Positions 17,908-27,553 of a stretch of DNA of 64,000 nucleotides are shown here, piece after piece. A program made the translations under genes and the position numbers. The DNA comes from Sideroxyarcus sp. GTDB taxonomy: Bacteria; Pseudomonadota; Gammaproteobacteria; Burkholderiales; Gallionellaceae. Each line of letters opens with the position of its first letter. Position 1 is the first letter of the stretch. The stretch is taken from positions 62,001 through 126,000 of the forward strand of contig JAUSBR010000002.1 of assembly GCA_030651895.1 (NCBI GenBank), read 5' to 3'. Under the pieces are notes generated by a model, which searched no databases, was not told the DNA's origin, and saw only the letters and a list, made by a program, of their open reading frames with translations.

Positions 17908-18386
17908 GTTTTGGAGTTGTCGGTTTTACGGCGGCGGGTGTTCTTGACTGCGTCGATGGCGTCTGAGAAATCGCCCACGTCCTGGAAACTCTTGTACACG
18001 GAGGCAAAGCGGATGTAGGCGACCTTGTCGAGCTTGAGCAGTTCCCGCATCACCATCTCGCCGATCTGGCGCGAACCGATCTCGCGTTCGCCGCTGGCGA
18101 AGACTTTCTGCGTGACATGGTCAATGGCGGCATCCACCAGTTCCGTGGGCACAGGACGCTTGTGCAGCGCGCGGGAGAAGCTGGTGCGCAGCTTCTCCTC
18201 GTCGAACTCGCTGCGCATGCCGTTCTGCTTGACCACCTGCGGCATGCGCAACTCCACCATCTCGTAAGTGGTGAAGCGCTTGTCGCACGACAGACAGCGG
18301 CGGCGGCGGCGGATGCTGTCGCCTTCCTCGCTCTCGCGGGTATCCACCACTTGTGTATCGGGCCCTTTGCAGAATGGACACCGCAT
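17904..18386 (-). CDS. nrdR: Ribonucleotide reductase regulator NrdR
   Basis: A 160-residue transcriptional repressor of nrd genes. The N-terminal zinc ribbon is complete (CPFC at 3-6, CLSC near 31-34) and is followed by RRRRRC and FTTYE. An ATP-cone domain (about 46-136) senses ATP/dATP. It lies 9 bases after the glyA stop and overlaps ribD by ATGA; glyA-nrdR-ribD is a widespread proteobacterial order. Confidence 0.97.
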   Translation of the reverse strand: MRCPFCKGPDTQVVDTRESEEGDSIRRRRRCLSCDKRFTTYEMVELRMPQVVKQNGMRSEFDEEKLRTSFSRALHKRPVPTELVDAAIDHVTQKVFASGEREIGSRQIGEMVMRELLKLDKVAYIRFASVYKSFQDVGDFSDAIDAVKNTRRRKTDNSKT

Positions 18387-18395
18387 GATGTTCTT

Positions 18396-19643
18396 TTACG
18401 CGCCGTAGACCGGGAACTGTGTGGTGAGCTTCTTCACCTCGCCGACCACGCGGGCGATCACCGCTTCATCGCCGGGCGCATCAAGCACGTCGGCGATCAG
18501 GTGCGCCAGCTTCTCGGCTTCCAGCTCCTTGAAACCGCGGGTGGTCATCGCCGGCGAACCGATACGGATGCCGGAAGTGACAAAAGGCTTTTCCGGATCG
18601 TTCGGGATGGCGTTCTTGTTCACGGTGATGTGCGCCTTGCCCAAAGCCGCCTCAGCATCCTTGCCGGTGAGCTTCTTGGCGCGCAGATCAACCAGGAACA
18701 CGTGACTATCGGTACGGCCGGAGACGATGCGCACGCCGCGTTCGGTCAGCACTTTCGCCATCACGCGCGCGTTGTCGATGACCTGCTTCTGGTACACCTT
18801 GAATTCCTTGCTGGCCGCTTCCTTGAACGCCACCGCCTTGGCAGCAATGACGTGCATCAGCGGGCCGCCCTGCAGTGCAGGGAAGATGGCGGAATTGAGC
18901 GCTTTTTCATGCTCGGCCTTGGCCAGGATCAGGCCGCCGCGCGGACCGCGCAGGGTCTTGTGGGTGGTGGTGGTCACGAAGTCGGCGATGCCGACCGGAT
19001 TCGGATAGTAGCCGGCAGCAATCAGACCGGCGTAGTGCGCCATGTCCACGAACAGATAGGCACCGACGCTGTCAGCGATGGTGCGGAAGCGTTTCCAGTC
19101 GATGACCAGCGAGTAGGCGGATGCTCCGGCCACGATCATCTTGGGCTTGTGCTCGGTGGCCAGCTTCTGCACTTGGTCGTAATCGATCTCTTCTTTTTCG
19201 TTCAGCCCGTACTGGATGGCGTTGTACAGCTTGCCGCTGATGTTCACCGAGGCGCCATGGGTCAAGTGGCCGCCGTGCGCCAGGCTCATGCCCAAAATGG
19301 TGTCGCCGGGCTTGAGCACGGAAACGTACACGCCCTGGTTCGCCTGCGAGCCGGAGTGCGGCTGCACGTTGGCGTATTCGGCGCCGAACAGCGCTTTGGC
19401 GCGATCGATGGCCAGTTGCTCGGCCACGTCGACGAATTCGCAGCCGCCGTAATAGCGCTTGCCTGGGTAGCCTTCGGCATACTTGTTGGTCAACTGGCTG
19501 CCCTGTGCCTCCATCACCGCCGGGCTGGTGTAGTTTTCCGAGGCGATCAGCTCAATGTGATCTTCCTGGCGACGGTTTTCATTCTGGATCGCGGCCCAGA
19601 GTTCGGGGTCGGTCACGGCGATGGTGTTTTTGCTGGAGAACAT
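18396..19643 (-). CDS. glyA: Serine hydroxymethyltransferase
   Basis: A 415-residue PLP enzyme interconverting serine and glycine with tetrahydrofolate. Visible motifs are [19 protein letters not shown] (about 32-50), [11 protein letters not shown], the PLP-lysine segment [14 protein letters not shown] near residue 225, and the C-terminal [14 protein letters not shown]. Length is normal. First gene of the minus-strand glyA-nrdR-ribD-ribE series. It is divergent from rpoH across 177 bases. Confidence 0.98.
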   Translation of the reverse strand: MFSSKNTIAVTDPELWAAIQNENRRQEDHIELIASENYTSPAVMEAQGSQLTNKYAEGYPGKRYYGGCEFVDVAEQLAIDRAKALFGAEYANVQPHSGSQANQGVYVSVLKPGDTILGMSLAHGGHLTHGASVNISGKLYNAIQYGLNEKEEIDYDQVQKLATEHKPKMIVAGASAYSLVIDWKRFRTIADSVGAYLFVDMAHYAGLIAAGYYPNPVGIADFVTTTTHKTLRGPRGGLILAKAEHEKALNSAIFPALQGGPLMHVIAAKAVAFKEAASKEFKVYQKQVIDNARVMAKVLTERGVRIVSGRTDSHVFLVDLRAKKLTGKDAEAALGKAHITVNKNAIPNDPEKPFVTSGIRIGSPAMTTRGFKELEAEKLAHLIADVLDAPGDEAVIARVVGEVKKLTTQFPVYGA

Positions 19644-19765
19644 GGCAAGTATCCCTAAAAATTGGTTGGAAACAGGAAGGCGTGGATTCTACCATGCCCT
19701 GCCGCAGGCCTTACAAATGCCCTTCTTCCTGCCATATGTATACTAACGGCGAACCTTTTTGTTTC

Positions 19766-19792
19766 TTGGCACTCTCAATCAGCGAGTGCTAG
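19766..19792 (+). promoter_or_regulatory. CIRCE operator (HrcA site) overlapping the rpoH promoter
   Basis: TTGGCACTC, a 9-base spacer and GAGTGCTAG match the CIRCE consensus TTAGCACTC-N9-GAGTGCTAA at 16 of 18 positions. A sigma-70-type promoter fits inside it: TTGGCA (19766-19771), 18 bases, TAGAAT (19790-19795). HrcA binding would therefore block transcription of rpoH. Confidence 0.88.
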
Positions 19793-19820
19793 AATCTTCT
19801 CATATCAAGGAGGAAATGCC

Positions 19821-20690
<870 letters not shown>

Positions 20691-20708
20691 TTAGCCGTCG
20701 CCAAAGTG

Positions 20709-20741
20709 AAAAAGCCGCAGAGCGATCTGCGGCTTTTTTTA
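20709..20741. terminator. Bidirectional terminator between rpoH and sspB
   Basis: The stem AGCCGCAG / CTGCGGCT (20713-20734) closes on an AGCGAT loop. It is flanked by five A on the left and seven T on the right, so it can end both rpoH (plus) and sspB (minus). Confidence 0.85.
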
Positions 20742-21140
20742 TTTCACCACCCTGAGCGTGGGCCGGCCCTGCGGCGGCGGATCCTCCGGCGACTCGTCGG
20801 TCTTTCCGCTACCGCCGACAGGGGTGGATTCCTGTCCCTGGAACACCAGTCCCTGACCGGTCTCCTTGGCAAAGATACCGATCACCGCGGACATCGGAAC
20901 GATGATCTGGTGCGCCACGCCGCCGAAACGGCCTCCGCAGGTGATGTCCTCGTTGCCCAGCTGCAGATTGCGTACCGCATCGACGCCGATGTTCAGCACG
21001 ATCTTGCCATCCTTGACGTAGGCCATCGGCACTTGCGTGTACTCGTCCACCTGTACCGCCAGATAGGGGGTATACCCGGCATCCGCGCACCAGTCGAAGA
21101 TGGCGCGGATAAGATAGGGTTTGGTGGACGGTTCGCTCAT
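20739..21140 (-). CDS. sspB: ClpXP protease specificity-enhancing factor SspB
   Basis: A 133-residue adaptor that binds ssrA-tagged proteins and delivers them to ClpXP. The folded substrate-binding domain (STKPYLIRAIFDWC, FGGVAHQIIVPMSAVIGIFA) occupies about residues 1-100. A flexible Gly/Pro/Glu-rich tail leads to a C-terminal LRVVK, the ClpX-binding XB motif. The start at 21140 lies 5 bases after the sspA stop. sspAB follows petABC, the common order in Beta- and Gammaproteobacteria. Confidence 0.96.
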   Translation of the reverse strand: MSEPSTKPYLIRAIFDWCADAGYTPYLAVQVDEYTQVPMAYVKDGKIVLNIGVDAVRNLQLGNEDITCGGRFGGVAHQIIVPMSAVIGIFAKETGQGLVFQGQESTPVGGSGKTDESPEDPPPQGRPTLRVVK

Positions 21141-21145
21141 ACCGC

Positions 21146-21745
21146 TTACTTGCGCATCGCCTTCTCGGCCGGAGTCATCGCCTCGATGTAGGCTGGGCGC
21201 GAGAACAGGCGCTCGGCATACTTCATCAGCGGCGCGGCTTCCTTGTCGAGCTGGATACCATAGTGGTCCAGGCGCCACAACAGCGGCGCGATCGCCACGT
21301 CGAGCATGGAGAACTCGTCGCCCAGCATGAACTTCTGCTTGGCAAACACGGGAGCGATCTGGGTCAGGTTCTCGCGCACAGCGGCACGGGCCTTTTCTGC
21401 GACCTTGGCATTGCTGCTTTCCAGGCCGGGGATATGGCAGAACAGCTCGTTCTCGAAGCGATGCAGGAACAGGCGGGCGCGGGCGCGCATCACCGGATCG
21501 GGCGGCATCAGTTGCGGGTGCGGGAAGCGCTCGTCGATATATTCGTTGATGATGTTGGCTTCGTACAGGATCAGGTCGCGTTCGACCAGCACCGGCACAG
21601 TGTTGTACGGATTCATCACCGCCAGGTCTTCCGGCTTGTTGAAGACGTCCACGTCGATAACCTGAAAATCCATGCCCTTTTCGAACAGGACAAAGCGGCA
21701 ACGGTGGCTGTAGGGATCGGTCGTCCCGGAATAAAGTGTCATCAT
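21146..21745 (-). CDS. sspA: Stringent starvation protein A (GST-fold)
   Basis: A 199-residue GST-fold protein that binds RNA polymerase and affects stationary-phase transcription. The N-terminal thioredoxin-like part has TLYSGTTDPYSHRCRFVL and NPYNTVPVLVERDLILYEANIINEYID (described as about residues 46-72). The C-terminal part is all-helical. The usual GST catalytic residue is absent, as in SspA proteins. AGGTGG stands before ATG 21745; ATG 21742 is an alternative. A terminator-like hairpin lies between it and petC. Confidence 0.95.
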   Translation of the reverse strand: MMTLYSGTTDPYSHRCRFVLFEKGMDFQVIDVDVFNKPEDLAVMNPYNTVPVLVERDLILYEANIINEYIDERFPHPQLMPPDPVMRARARLFLHRFENELFCHIPGLESSNAKVAEKARAAVRENLTQIAPVFAKQKFMLGDEFSMLDVAIAPLLWRLDHYGIQLDKEAAPLMKYAERLFSRPAYIEAMTPAEKAMRK

Positions 21746-21772
21746 AAGAACCACCTACACGAAAAAACGCTG

Positions 21773-21812
21773 CGACAAAAAACCAAAAAGGCGAAGCTTT
21801 TATAGCTCCGCC
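21773..21812 (-). terminator. Terminator between petC and sspA
   Basis: Read on the minus strand, GGCG-G-AGCT / AGCT-T-CGCC (21790-21812) forms a hairpin with an ATAAA loop, followed by TTTTTGGTTTTTT. It would end petABC transcription and leave only about 30 bases for an sspA promoter, so partial read-through is possible. Confidence 0.65.
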
Positions 21813-21878
21813 CGTTTGGCACTAGGTGAAACGGGGTGCGGAAGTTACCACAAACACACCACCAAATTCAAATAGATA

Positions 21879-22604
21879 TCAGTGAATGTCCTTCCAGAAC
21901 TCTTTCTTCAGCGCATATGTCAGGATCAGGAGCAGGAACAGGAATCCCAGCACGATGTAACCGATCTTGTAGCGCACGAGCTTGGCCGGTTCGCCCATGA
22001 AATCGAGGTAATTGACCAGGTCGCCTACCGTTGCATCGAACTCGGCTGTAGTCATGGAGCCCGGCGTGGTCAGCTTCAACATCTGCACTTCATGACCACC
22101 TTCGTGTTTTTCCACGACCAGCGCCTGCTCACCCTGCAAGCCACCCAGGATGTTGGGCATTGCTACCAGCGGGAACAGCACGTTGTTCACGCCGTTCGGA
22201 CGCGTGGCGTCCGCGTAGAAGCTGCGCAGATAGGTATACAGCCAGTCATTGCCGCGCGAGCGGGCGATGACGGACAGGTCCGGCGGAGCGGCGCCGAAAG
22301 CCATCTTGGCAGATTCCGAATCCATCGCGGCCTTCATGGTCGAGCCCAGCTTGCTGCCTTCCGGCAGCAAAGTCTTGATCTCGGCCTCGGTCATGCCGAT
22401 GTCGGCCAGACGGTTGTAGCGCATGTACGCAGCACTGTGGCAAGCGATGCAGTTGACCACAAAGAATTTCGCACCGCGCTGCAGCGAAGCCTGGTCACTC
22501 AGACTGGCCGGGGCCTTATCCAGGTGGGCCTCACTGCTGGCGAATGCCATCGCCGACACTGTCGAAAACAGCACCAGCACCCATAGTTTTTTGATTAGTT
22601 TCAT
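21879..22604 (-). CDS. petC: Cytochrome c1 of the bc1 complex
   Basis: A 241-residue membrane-anchored c-type cytochrome. It has a signal peptide (MKLIKKLWVLVLFSTVSAMAFA), the haem-binding motif CIACH near residue 52, a Met ligand candidate in the MPNILGG region and a C-terminal anchor helix (YIVLGFLFLLLILTYAL) ending in KKEFWKDIH. It passes electrons from the Rieske protein to soluble cytochrome c. It lies 19 bases downstream of petB. Confidence 0.97.
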   Translation of the reverse strand: MKLIKKLWVLVLFSTVSAMAFASSEAHLDKAPASLSDQASLQRGAKFFVVNCIACHSAAYMRYNRLADIGMTEAEIKTLLPEGSKLGSTMKAAMDSESAKMAFGAAPPDLSVIARSRGNDWLYTYLRSFYADATRPNGVNNVLFPLVAMPNILGGLQGEQALVVEKHEGGHEVQMLKLTTPGSMTTAEFDATVGDLVNYLDFMGEPAKLVRYKIGYIVLGFLFLLLILTYALKKEFWKDIH

Positions 22605-22623
22605 ATCAACGAACCTCTCTCAA

Positions 22624-23859
22624 TTATTTGAACGTCAAGCGATCAGGCTCAGGCTTGCACTTGTCGATCTTGGTGTACCACGGCATCAGGATGAAGAATG
22701 CAAAGTACACCACCGAGAGCACTTGAGAGATCAATGTATAGGTGGGTGTTACCGGCATCAGACCCAGATAGCCCAGACCGATGAAGCTAACCACGAACGA
22801 GGCCATGAATGCCTTGTAGATCGGCCCGCGATAACGGATCGACTTGACCGGACCGCGATCCAGCCAGGGAAGGAACACGACGGCAATAGCAGCAACGCCC
22901 ATCGCGATCACGCCCGGGAACTGCGAACCAAACATCGGCGGTACTGCACGCAGGATGGCGTAGTAGGGAGTGAAGTACCAGACCGGTGCAATATGTGCCG
23001 GAGTCTGCATCGGGTTGGCCGGCACGAAGTTATTGGCTTCGATGAAGTAACCGCCCATGTCCGGCGCGAAGAACACGATCGCGCAGAACACAATCAGGAA
23101 CAGCACCACGGCCACGATATCCTTCACCACGATGAACGGGAAGAAGGGGATGCCATCCAGCGGGATGCCATTGGCGTCCTTGTTCTTCTTGATCTCGATA
23201 CCGTCGGGGTTGTTGGAACCGACCGCATGCAAAGCAACCAAGTGCACGAACACGATACCGGCCAGCAGCAACGGGATCGCGATCACGTGCAAAGCGAAGA
23301 AGCGGTTCAGGGTCGCATCCGAGATCACAAAGTCGCCGCGGATCAGCACGGACAGTTCGTTGCCTACGAAAGGTACGGAAGAGAACAGGTTGACGATCAC
23401 CTGTGCACCCCAGAACGACATCTGGCCCCATGGCAACAGGTAGCCCATGAAGGCTTCGGCCATCAGAGCCAGATAGATCACCACACCGATGATCCACAGC
23501 AGCTCGCGCGGCTTGCGATAGGAACCGTAGATCATGCCGCGGAACATATGCAGGTAGACCACGATGAAGAACATCGAAGCGCCGGTGGAGTGGATGTAGC
23601 GGATCAGCCAGCCCGACTGCACATCACGCATGATGTACTCGACCGAGGCAAAAGCGATCAGCGCGTCCGGCTTGTAGCTCATGGTCAGGAAGATGCCGCT
23701 GACGATCTGGATGACCAGCACCAGCAACGCCAAGGAACCGAAGAAGTACCAGAAGTTGAAGTTCTTCGGCGCGTAATACTTGGAAAGGTGGAATTCCCAG
23801 GTTTCAATCAGCGGAAAGCGCTCATCGACCCAACCCAGCAGGTTTTTCAAATATTTCAT
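22624..23859 (-). CDS. petB: Cytochrome b of the bc1 complex
   Basis: A 411-residue polytopic membrane protein with about eight helices. Conserved parts include GSLALLVLVIQIVSGIFL, the haem-ligand helix HSTGASMFFIVVYLHMFR, GYLLPWGQMSFWGAQVI, the Qo-site PEWY-equivalent PVWYFTPYYAILR, and the second His pair in the FALHVIAIPLLLAG helix. It is the quinol-oxidising core. Its ATG shares one base with the petA stop (TAATG). Confidence 0.97.
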   Translation of the reverse strand: MKYLKNLLGWVDERFPLIETWEFHLSKYYAPKNFNFWYFFGSLALLVLVIQIVSGIFLTMSYKPDALIAFASVEYIMRDVQSGWLIRYIHSTGASMFFIVVYLHMFRGMIYGSYRKPRELLWIIGVVIYLALMAEAFMGYLLPWGQMSFWGAQVIVNLFSSVPFVGNELSVLIRGDFVISDATLNRFFALHVIAIPLLLAGIVFVHLVALHAVGSNNPDGIEIKKNKDANGIPLDGIPFFPFIVVKDIVAVVLFLIVFCAIVFFAPDMGGYFIEANNFVPANPMQTPAHIAPVWYFTPYYAILRAVPPMFGSQFPGVIAMGVAAIAVVFLPWLDRGPVKSIRYRGPIYKAFMASFVVSFIGLGYLGLMPVTPTYTLISQVLSVVYFAFFILMPWYTKIDKCKPEPDRLTFK

Positions 23860-24455
23860 TATGCAGCTCCCATTTTCTTGTCATCACCGATCAGCAGCGT
23901 AGTGTCGCTGAGATACTGGTGCGGGGGGACGATCAGGTTGGTCGGTGCGGGCGAACCCTTGTAGACGCGTGCGGACAGATCGAAACGCGAACCGTGGCAC
24001 GGGCAGAACCAACCACCGCCCCAGTCGGCACCCAGATCGGCAGGTGCCACTTCCGGACGGTAGCTCGGCGAGCAGCCCAAATGGGTGCAGATGCCGATCA
24101 CAACGAAGATCTCGGGTTTGATGGAACGGTTGGGGTTATTGCAGTAATCTGGTTGCTGGGGAATGTTACCGGCGGGGTCGGTCAGGTCGCCGTCGTGCTT
24201 GGCCAGCAGATCCAGCATCTCCTGGGTGCGGCGCACGATCCAGACCGGCTTGCCCTGCCATTCGACGACCTTCATCGTTCCCGGCTCGATAGCGCTGATA
24301 TCCACCTCGACCGGTGCACCGGCCGCCTTGGCGCGCTCGCTGGGCATAAAGCTCAGCACGAATGGCGTTGCCATCCCTGCTGCGGCTACACCGCCCGCCG
24401 CCGAGGTCGCGGCGAGTAATAGTCGCCGCTTGCTGCGATCAACATTGTCTGTCAT
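23859..24455 (-). CDS. petA: Rieske iron-sulfur subunit of the bc1 complex
   Basis: A 198-residue Rieske protein. The N-terminus (SKRRLLLAATSAAGG) is a twin-arginine signal-anchor, and tatABC lies 3 kb away in this window. The 2Fe-2S ligands are in CTHLGC and CPCHGS. Start 24455 has AAGGG at suitable spacing; ATG 24464 is too close to it. It is the first gene of petABC and carries electrons from quinol to cytochrome c1 in the periplasm. Confidence 0.97.
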   Translation of the reverse strand: MTDNVDRSKRRLLLAATSAAGGVAAAGMATPFVLSFMPSERAKAAGAPVEVDISAIEPGTMKVVEWQGKPVWIVRRTQEMLDLLAKHDGDLTDPAGNIPQQPDYCNNPNRSIKPEIFVVIGICTHLGCSPSYRPEVAPADLGADWGGGWFCPCHGSRFDLSARVYKGSPAPTNLIVPPHQYLSDTTLLIGDDKKMGAA

Positions 24456-24838
24456 AACTCTCATCCCTTCTTAAAGAAAAATCGCATTATTCCCAGCCAG
24501 AACCAAGGATTCGGACTGATCGAAATATCGTTACGCACGCCACTGGTTGTTACGGGAACCGGGCCAGCCTCATCGCCCAGGCAAACCGCCCCGTAAAAGC
24601 TCTCACCGCAACCATTAACAACCTCTAATATTACCCAGTAACCCAAGCTGCCGCAAGCACAGCCAGTGTGGTTTTGGGGAATGCCCTGCCGAACAAGTCG
24701 GTTATACCCCCTGGCCGCCAAACCAGGTCAAACCGGCCTGCACCCCACAAATACGCGGCAGGAATACGGAGCCTCCAGGCAGTAATCCACGTCCGATTCT
24801 TGTACACTCATGACCAAATATAAAAAGGGAGAGCACGA
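24456..24838. other. Intergenic region between petA and the MgtC-like gene
   Basis: These 383 bases separate divergent petA and the MgtC-like gene. They should hold both promoters, but I see no hexamer pair good enough to call. AAGGGAG ahead of 24839 is the Shine-Dalgarno of the MgtC-like gene. A GGCCG/CGGCC inverted repeat lies near 24712-24737. Short reading frames here lack start signals and recognisable sequence, so I call no gene. Confidence 0.6.
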
Positions 24839-25588
24839 ATGGATACGCTGTCATTTGAACATCTGGCGACATATTGGTCGGCCCAGGAAGTGGCAATCAA
24901 CATAATCGTGTTTCTCAACCTGCTCGGCGCACTCGCTTTGGGCCTGATTGTTGGTTATGAACGCTCCTATCATGGCCGAGCCGCCGGGATGCGCACCTAC
25001 GGCTTGGTTTGCATGGCCGCCGCCGCACTCACGGTGATCGCGGGTTACCCCTCCCTCTGGTTCGGCGGTCAGGTGAACTCCTATCTCGCAGGCGACCCGA
25101 CCCGCATCATCCAGGGCATCGTCACGGGGATCGGCTTCCTCGGCGCGGGCGTCATCATGCGCGACGGACTCAACATCAGCGGCCTCACTACCGCCGCTTC
25201 CATCTGGACCTGCTCGGCCATCGGCATCATGGTCGGGGTCGGCTTTTACGGCGCGGCGATATTGCTCACCTTCCTCTCGGCCATGAGCATGATGTGGATA
25301 TCCAAGCTGGAAAACTGGCTGCCCTCGCGTCCGGCCATCGCCATCACGCTTGAGTTCGAGAAGAACTTCGTGCCGCAGGAGAATACCCTGCGCGAAGTGG
25401 TTTATTCCCACGGCTACGAAGTGGCCACCGGCTCCTTTTCCATACGCTCAAGCAACGAAAAGCTGGAATGGCACTTCGTCGCCATCGCTCTGAGCAAGAA
25501 CAGCGGTGTCCCCATGAACGAACTCGCCAGCGGTTTGAGTACCCTGCAAGGCGTGGAAGACTTCTCGCTCTCCCACGCGCGTAACTGA
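24839..25588 (+). CDS. MgtC/SapB-family membrane protein
   Basis: A 249-residue protein with four to five N-terminal helices containing the family signature LGLIVGYERSYHGRAAGMRTY and GIVTGIGFLGAGVIMRDG, followed by TTAASIWTCSAIGIMVG. The C-terminal soluble domain (about 160-249) is ACT-like. MgtC proteins are linked to Mg limitation and to modulation of the F-type ATP synthase; the role here is inferred only from the family. AAGGGAG lies 7 bases before the ATG. It sits as an extra gene between petABC and nif3 and converges with the latter (4 bases between stops). Confidence 0.92.
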   Translation: MDTLSFEHLATYWSAQEVAINIIVFLNLLGALALGLIVGYERSYHGRAAGMRTYGLVCMAAAALTVIAGYPSLWFGGQVNSYLAGDPTRIIQGIVTGIGFLGAGVIMRDGLNISGLTTAASIWTCSAIGIMVGVGFYGAAILLTFLSAMSMMWISKLENWLPSRPAIAITLEFEKNFVPQENTLREVVYSHGYEVATGSFSIRSSNEKLEWHFVAIALSKNSGVPMNELASGLSTLQGVEDFSLSHARN

Positions 25589-25592
25589 GTCG

Positions 25593-26339
25593 CTAGACCG
25601 GGATATCCTGATCGAAGAAGCGGTGTTCCAGACCAAAGCGCGCGGCAAGGTGTTCGCCCAGCGCCTGCACGCCGAAGCGCTCTGTCGCATGATGTCCGGC
25701 GGCAAAGAAGGCGATGCCGGTCTCTTGGGCGACATGCACGTTCTGCTCTGATATCTCACCGGTCAAAAAAGCATCCACCCCCAGCGCCACCGCCTGTTCG
25801 AAATAGCCCTGCGCCGCGCCGCTGCACCAGGCGATACGGGCGATATTGGGATTGGCGTGGCCGATGACCTGCGGTTCGCGCTGCAGGGTGTGCTGGATAT
25901 GGCGGGTGAGTTGTTGCAGCGTCTGCGGCTGGGCCAGCACGCCGTGCATGGCGATATCCTGCTCGCCGAAGCGTCCTTTTTCGATAAAACCCAGCCGTTC
26001 GCCAAGCTGTGCGTTGTTGCCCAGTTCGGGATGCGCATCCAGCGGCAGGTGATAAGCCAGCAGACTGACGTCGTGTTTCAGCAGGTGGGCGACGCGGCGT
26101 TTCTTGATCCCGGTGATGGCGGCATCTTCGCTGCGCCAGAAATAGCCGTGATGGACCAGGATGGCGTCCGCGCCCCAGGCAGTCGCCGCTTCCAGCACAG
26201 CTTGCGAGGCGGTGACGCCCGTTGCGATGCGGCGAACTTCCGCCCTGCCTTCGACTTGTACGCCGTTCGGGCAATAGTCACGAAATCGGCTGACCGCCAG
26301 CTCGCTTTCGATATAATCGCGCAATTCGTTCAATCGCAT
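25593..26339 (-). CDS. NIF3-like dinuclear metal-centre protein
   Basis: A 248-residue protein of the NIF3/YbgI family. Metal-binding motifs are visible: CPNGVQVEGR near the N-terminus, DAILVHHGYFW (His-His pair), YHLPLDAHPELGNN, GEISEQN and the C-terminal FFAAGHHATE. YbgI-type proteins form toroidal hexamers with two metals per subunit; some have been described as GTP cyclohydrolase I-like, but the true function is uncertain. It is divergent from the DegS-like protease gene with a 38-base gap, a neighbourhood common in Betaproteobacteria. Confidence 0.93.
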   Translation of the reverse strand: MRLNELRDYIESELAVSRFRDYCPNGVQVEGRAEVRRIATGVTASQAVLEAATAWGADAILVHHGYFWRSEDAAITGIKKRRVAHLLKHDVSLLAYHLPLDAHPELGNNAQLGERLGFIEKGRFGEQDIAMHGVLAQPQTLQQLTRHIQHTLQREPQVIGHANPNIARIAWCSGAAQGYFEQAVALGVDAFLTGEISEQNVHVAQETGIAFFAAGHHATERFGVQALGEHLAARFGLEHRFFDQDIPV

Positions 26340-26377
26340 CGGGTTCGTCCCTAAATTAAGCGGTTCAAAATCATAAC

Positions 26378-27535
26378 ATGCGCAAATTCTGGCTTTTGTT
26401 CGCCCAAGCTACCACAGTCGGCCTCGCGATGCTGTTCGTCATCCATACGCTACGGCCCTCGCTGCTGCCCAACGCGGCACGCAGCGGCGTGGTGACGCTG
26501 TACGAGAGCGCGACCGGCGACGGCGGCGACCTGCCCGCGGTGGGTTTCAGCCGTGCCGCGCAGAAAGTGATGCCTGCCGTGGTCAACATCTTCACCAGCA
26601 GCGAGGTCAAGACACCCGCGGCCCCTTTCATGGATGACCCGCGCTTCCGCTTCTTCTTCGGCGACGAATTCGACGACAATGCCCCGCAACAGAGCTCCAG
26701 CCTGGGTTCCGGCGTCATCGTCAGCCATGACGGCTATATCCTGACCAACCATCACGTGGTCGAAAGCGCAGACGAGATCGAGGTCGCGCTGGCCGACGGT
26801 CGCACCGCCAAGGGACACATCATCGGCTCCGACCCGGAGACCGACCTAGCCGTGATCAAGGTGGACATCGGCAAGGATCTGCCCGCCATCACCTTCGGCC
26901 AATCCGACCAGGCGCACGTTGGCGACATCGTGCTCGCCATCGGCAACCCCTTTGGCGTCGGCCAGACCGTCACCATGGGTATCGTCAGCGCGCTGAAGCG
27001 CAACCATCTGGGCCTCAGCACTTTCGAAAACTTCATCCAGACGGATGCGGCGATCAACCCGGGCAACTCGGGCGGCGCGCTGGTGGATATCGAGGGCAGC
27101 CTGCTCGGCATCAACAGCGCGATCTATTCGCCCAACGGCGGCTCCCTCGGCATCGGCTTCGCCATTCCGACCAGCACGGCCAAGAAAGTGATGGAACAGA
27201 TCATCCAGAGCGGCTCGGTGACGCGCGGCTGGGTAGGTATCGCGGTGCAGGAACTCACGCCGGAACTGGCGGAGTCGTTCAAACTGAAAGATACGCAGGG
27301 AGTACTGATCGCGGAAGTGGTGCGCGGCAGCCCGGCGGACAAATCCGGCATCAAGGCCGGAGACATCTTGGTCAGCATCGACGGCAAGGCGATGGCCGAT
27401 TCCACCACCATGCTGGAAACTATCTCGGCATTGCCGCCGGGCAAAGTGGCGCTGCTCAAGCTGATGCGGAATCAGTCCGAGGTCGCGATCCAGGTCAAAG
27501 TAGGCAAACGCCCCAAGCCCAAGCCGCAGGAATAA
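26378..27535 (+). CDS. DegS/AlgW-like periplasmic serine protease
   Basis: A 385-residue HtrA-family protease with an N-terminal membrane anchor (LLFAQATTVGLAMLFVIHTL), a trypsin-like domain with catalytic His (TNHHVVE), Asp (ETDLAVIKV) and Ser (NPGNSGGALVD), and a single PDZ domain (about 285-370). One PDZ plus an anchor points to the DegS/AlgW type that starts the sigma-E envelope-stress cascade rather than two-PDZ DegP. It converges with tatC (18 bases between stops). Confidence 0.94.
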   Translation: MRKFWLLFAQATTVGLAMLFVIHTLRPSLLPNAARSGVVTLYESATGDGGDLPAVGFSRAAQKVMPAVVNIFTSSEVKTPAAPFMDDPRFRFFFGDEFDDNAPQQSSSLGSGVIVSHDGYILTNHHVVESADEIEVALADGRTAKGHIIGSDPETDLAVIKVDIGKDLPAITFGQSDQAHVGDIVLAIGNPFGVGQTVTMGIVSALKRNHLGLSTFENFIQTDAAINPGNSGGALVDIEGSLLGINSAIYSPNGGSLGIGFAIPTSTAKKVMEQIIQSGSVTRGWVGIAVQELTPELAESFKLKDTQGVLIAEVVRGSPADKSGIKAGDILVSIDGKAMADSTTMLETISALPPGKVALLKLMRNQSEVAIQVKVGKRPKPKPQE

Positions 27536-27553
27536 ACGCTGGCGGGAAAGGTT

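Noticed and set aside
22423-23964. Plus-strand open frame of 513 codons opposite petB
   Set aside because: His/Gln/Asp-rich complement of a membrane-protein gene; cytochrome b motifs lie on the minus strand.
24461-24721. Short minus-strand frame upstream of petA (86 codons)
   Set aside because: No Shine-Dalgarno or family features, and it overlaps the petA start region. It was treated as intergenic.
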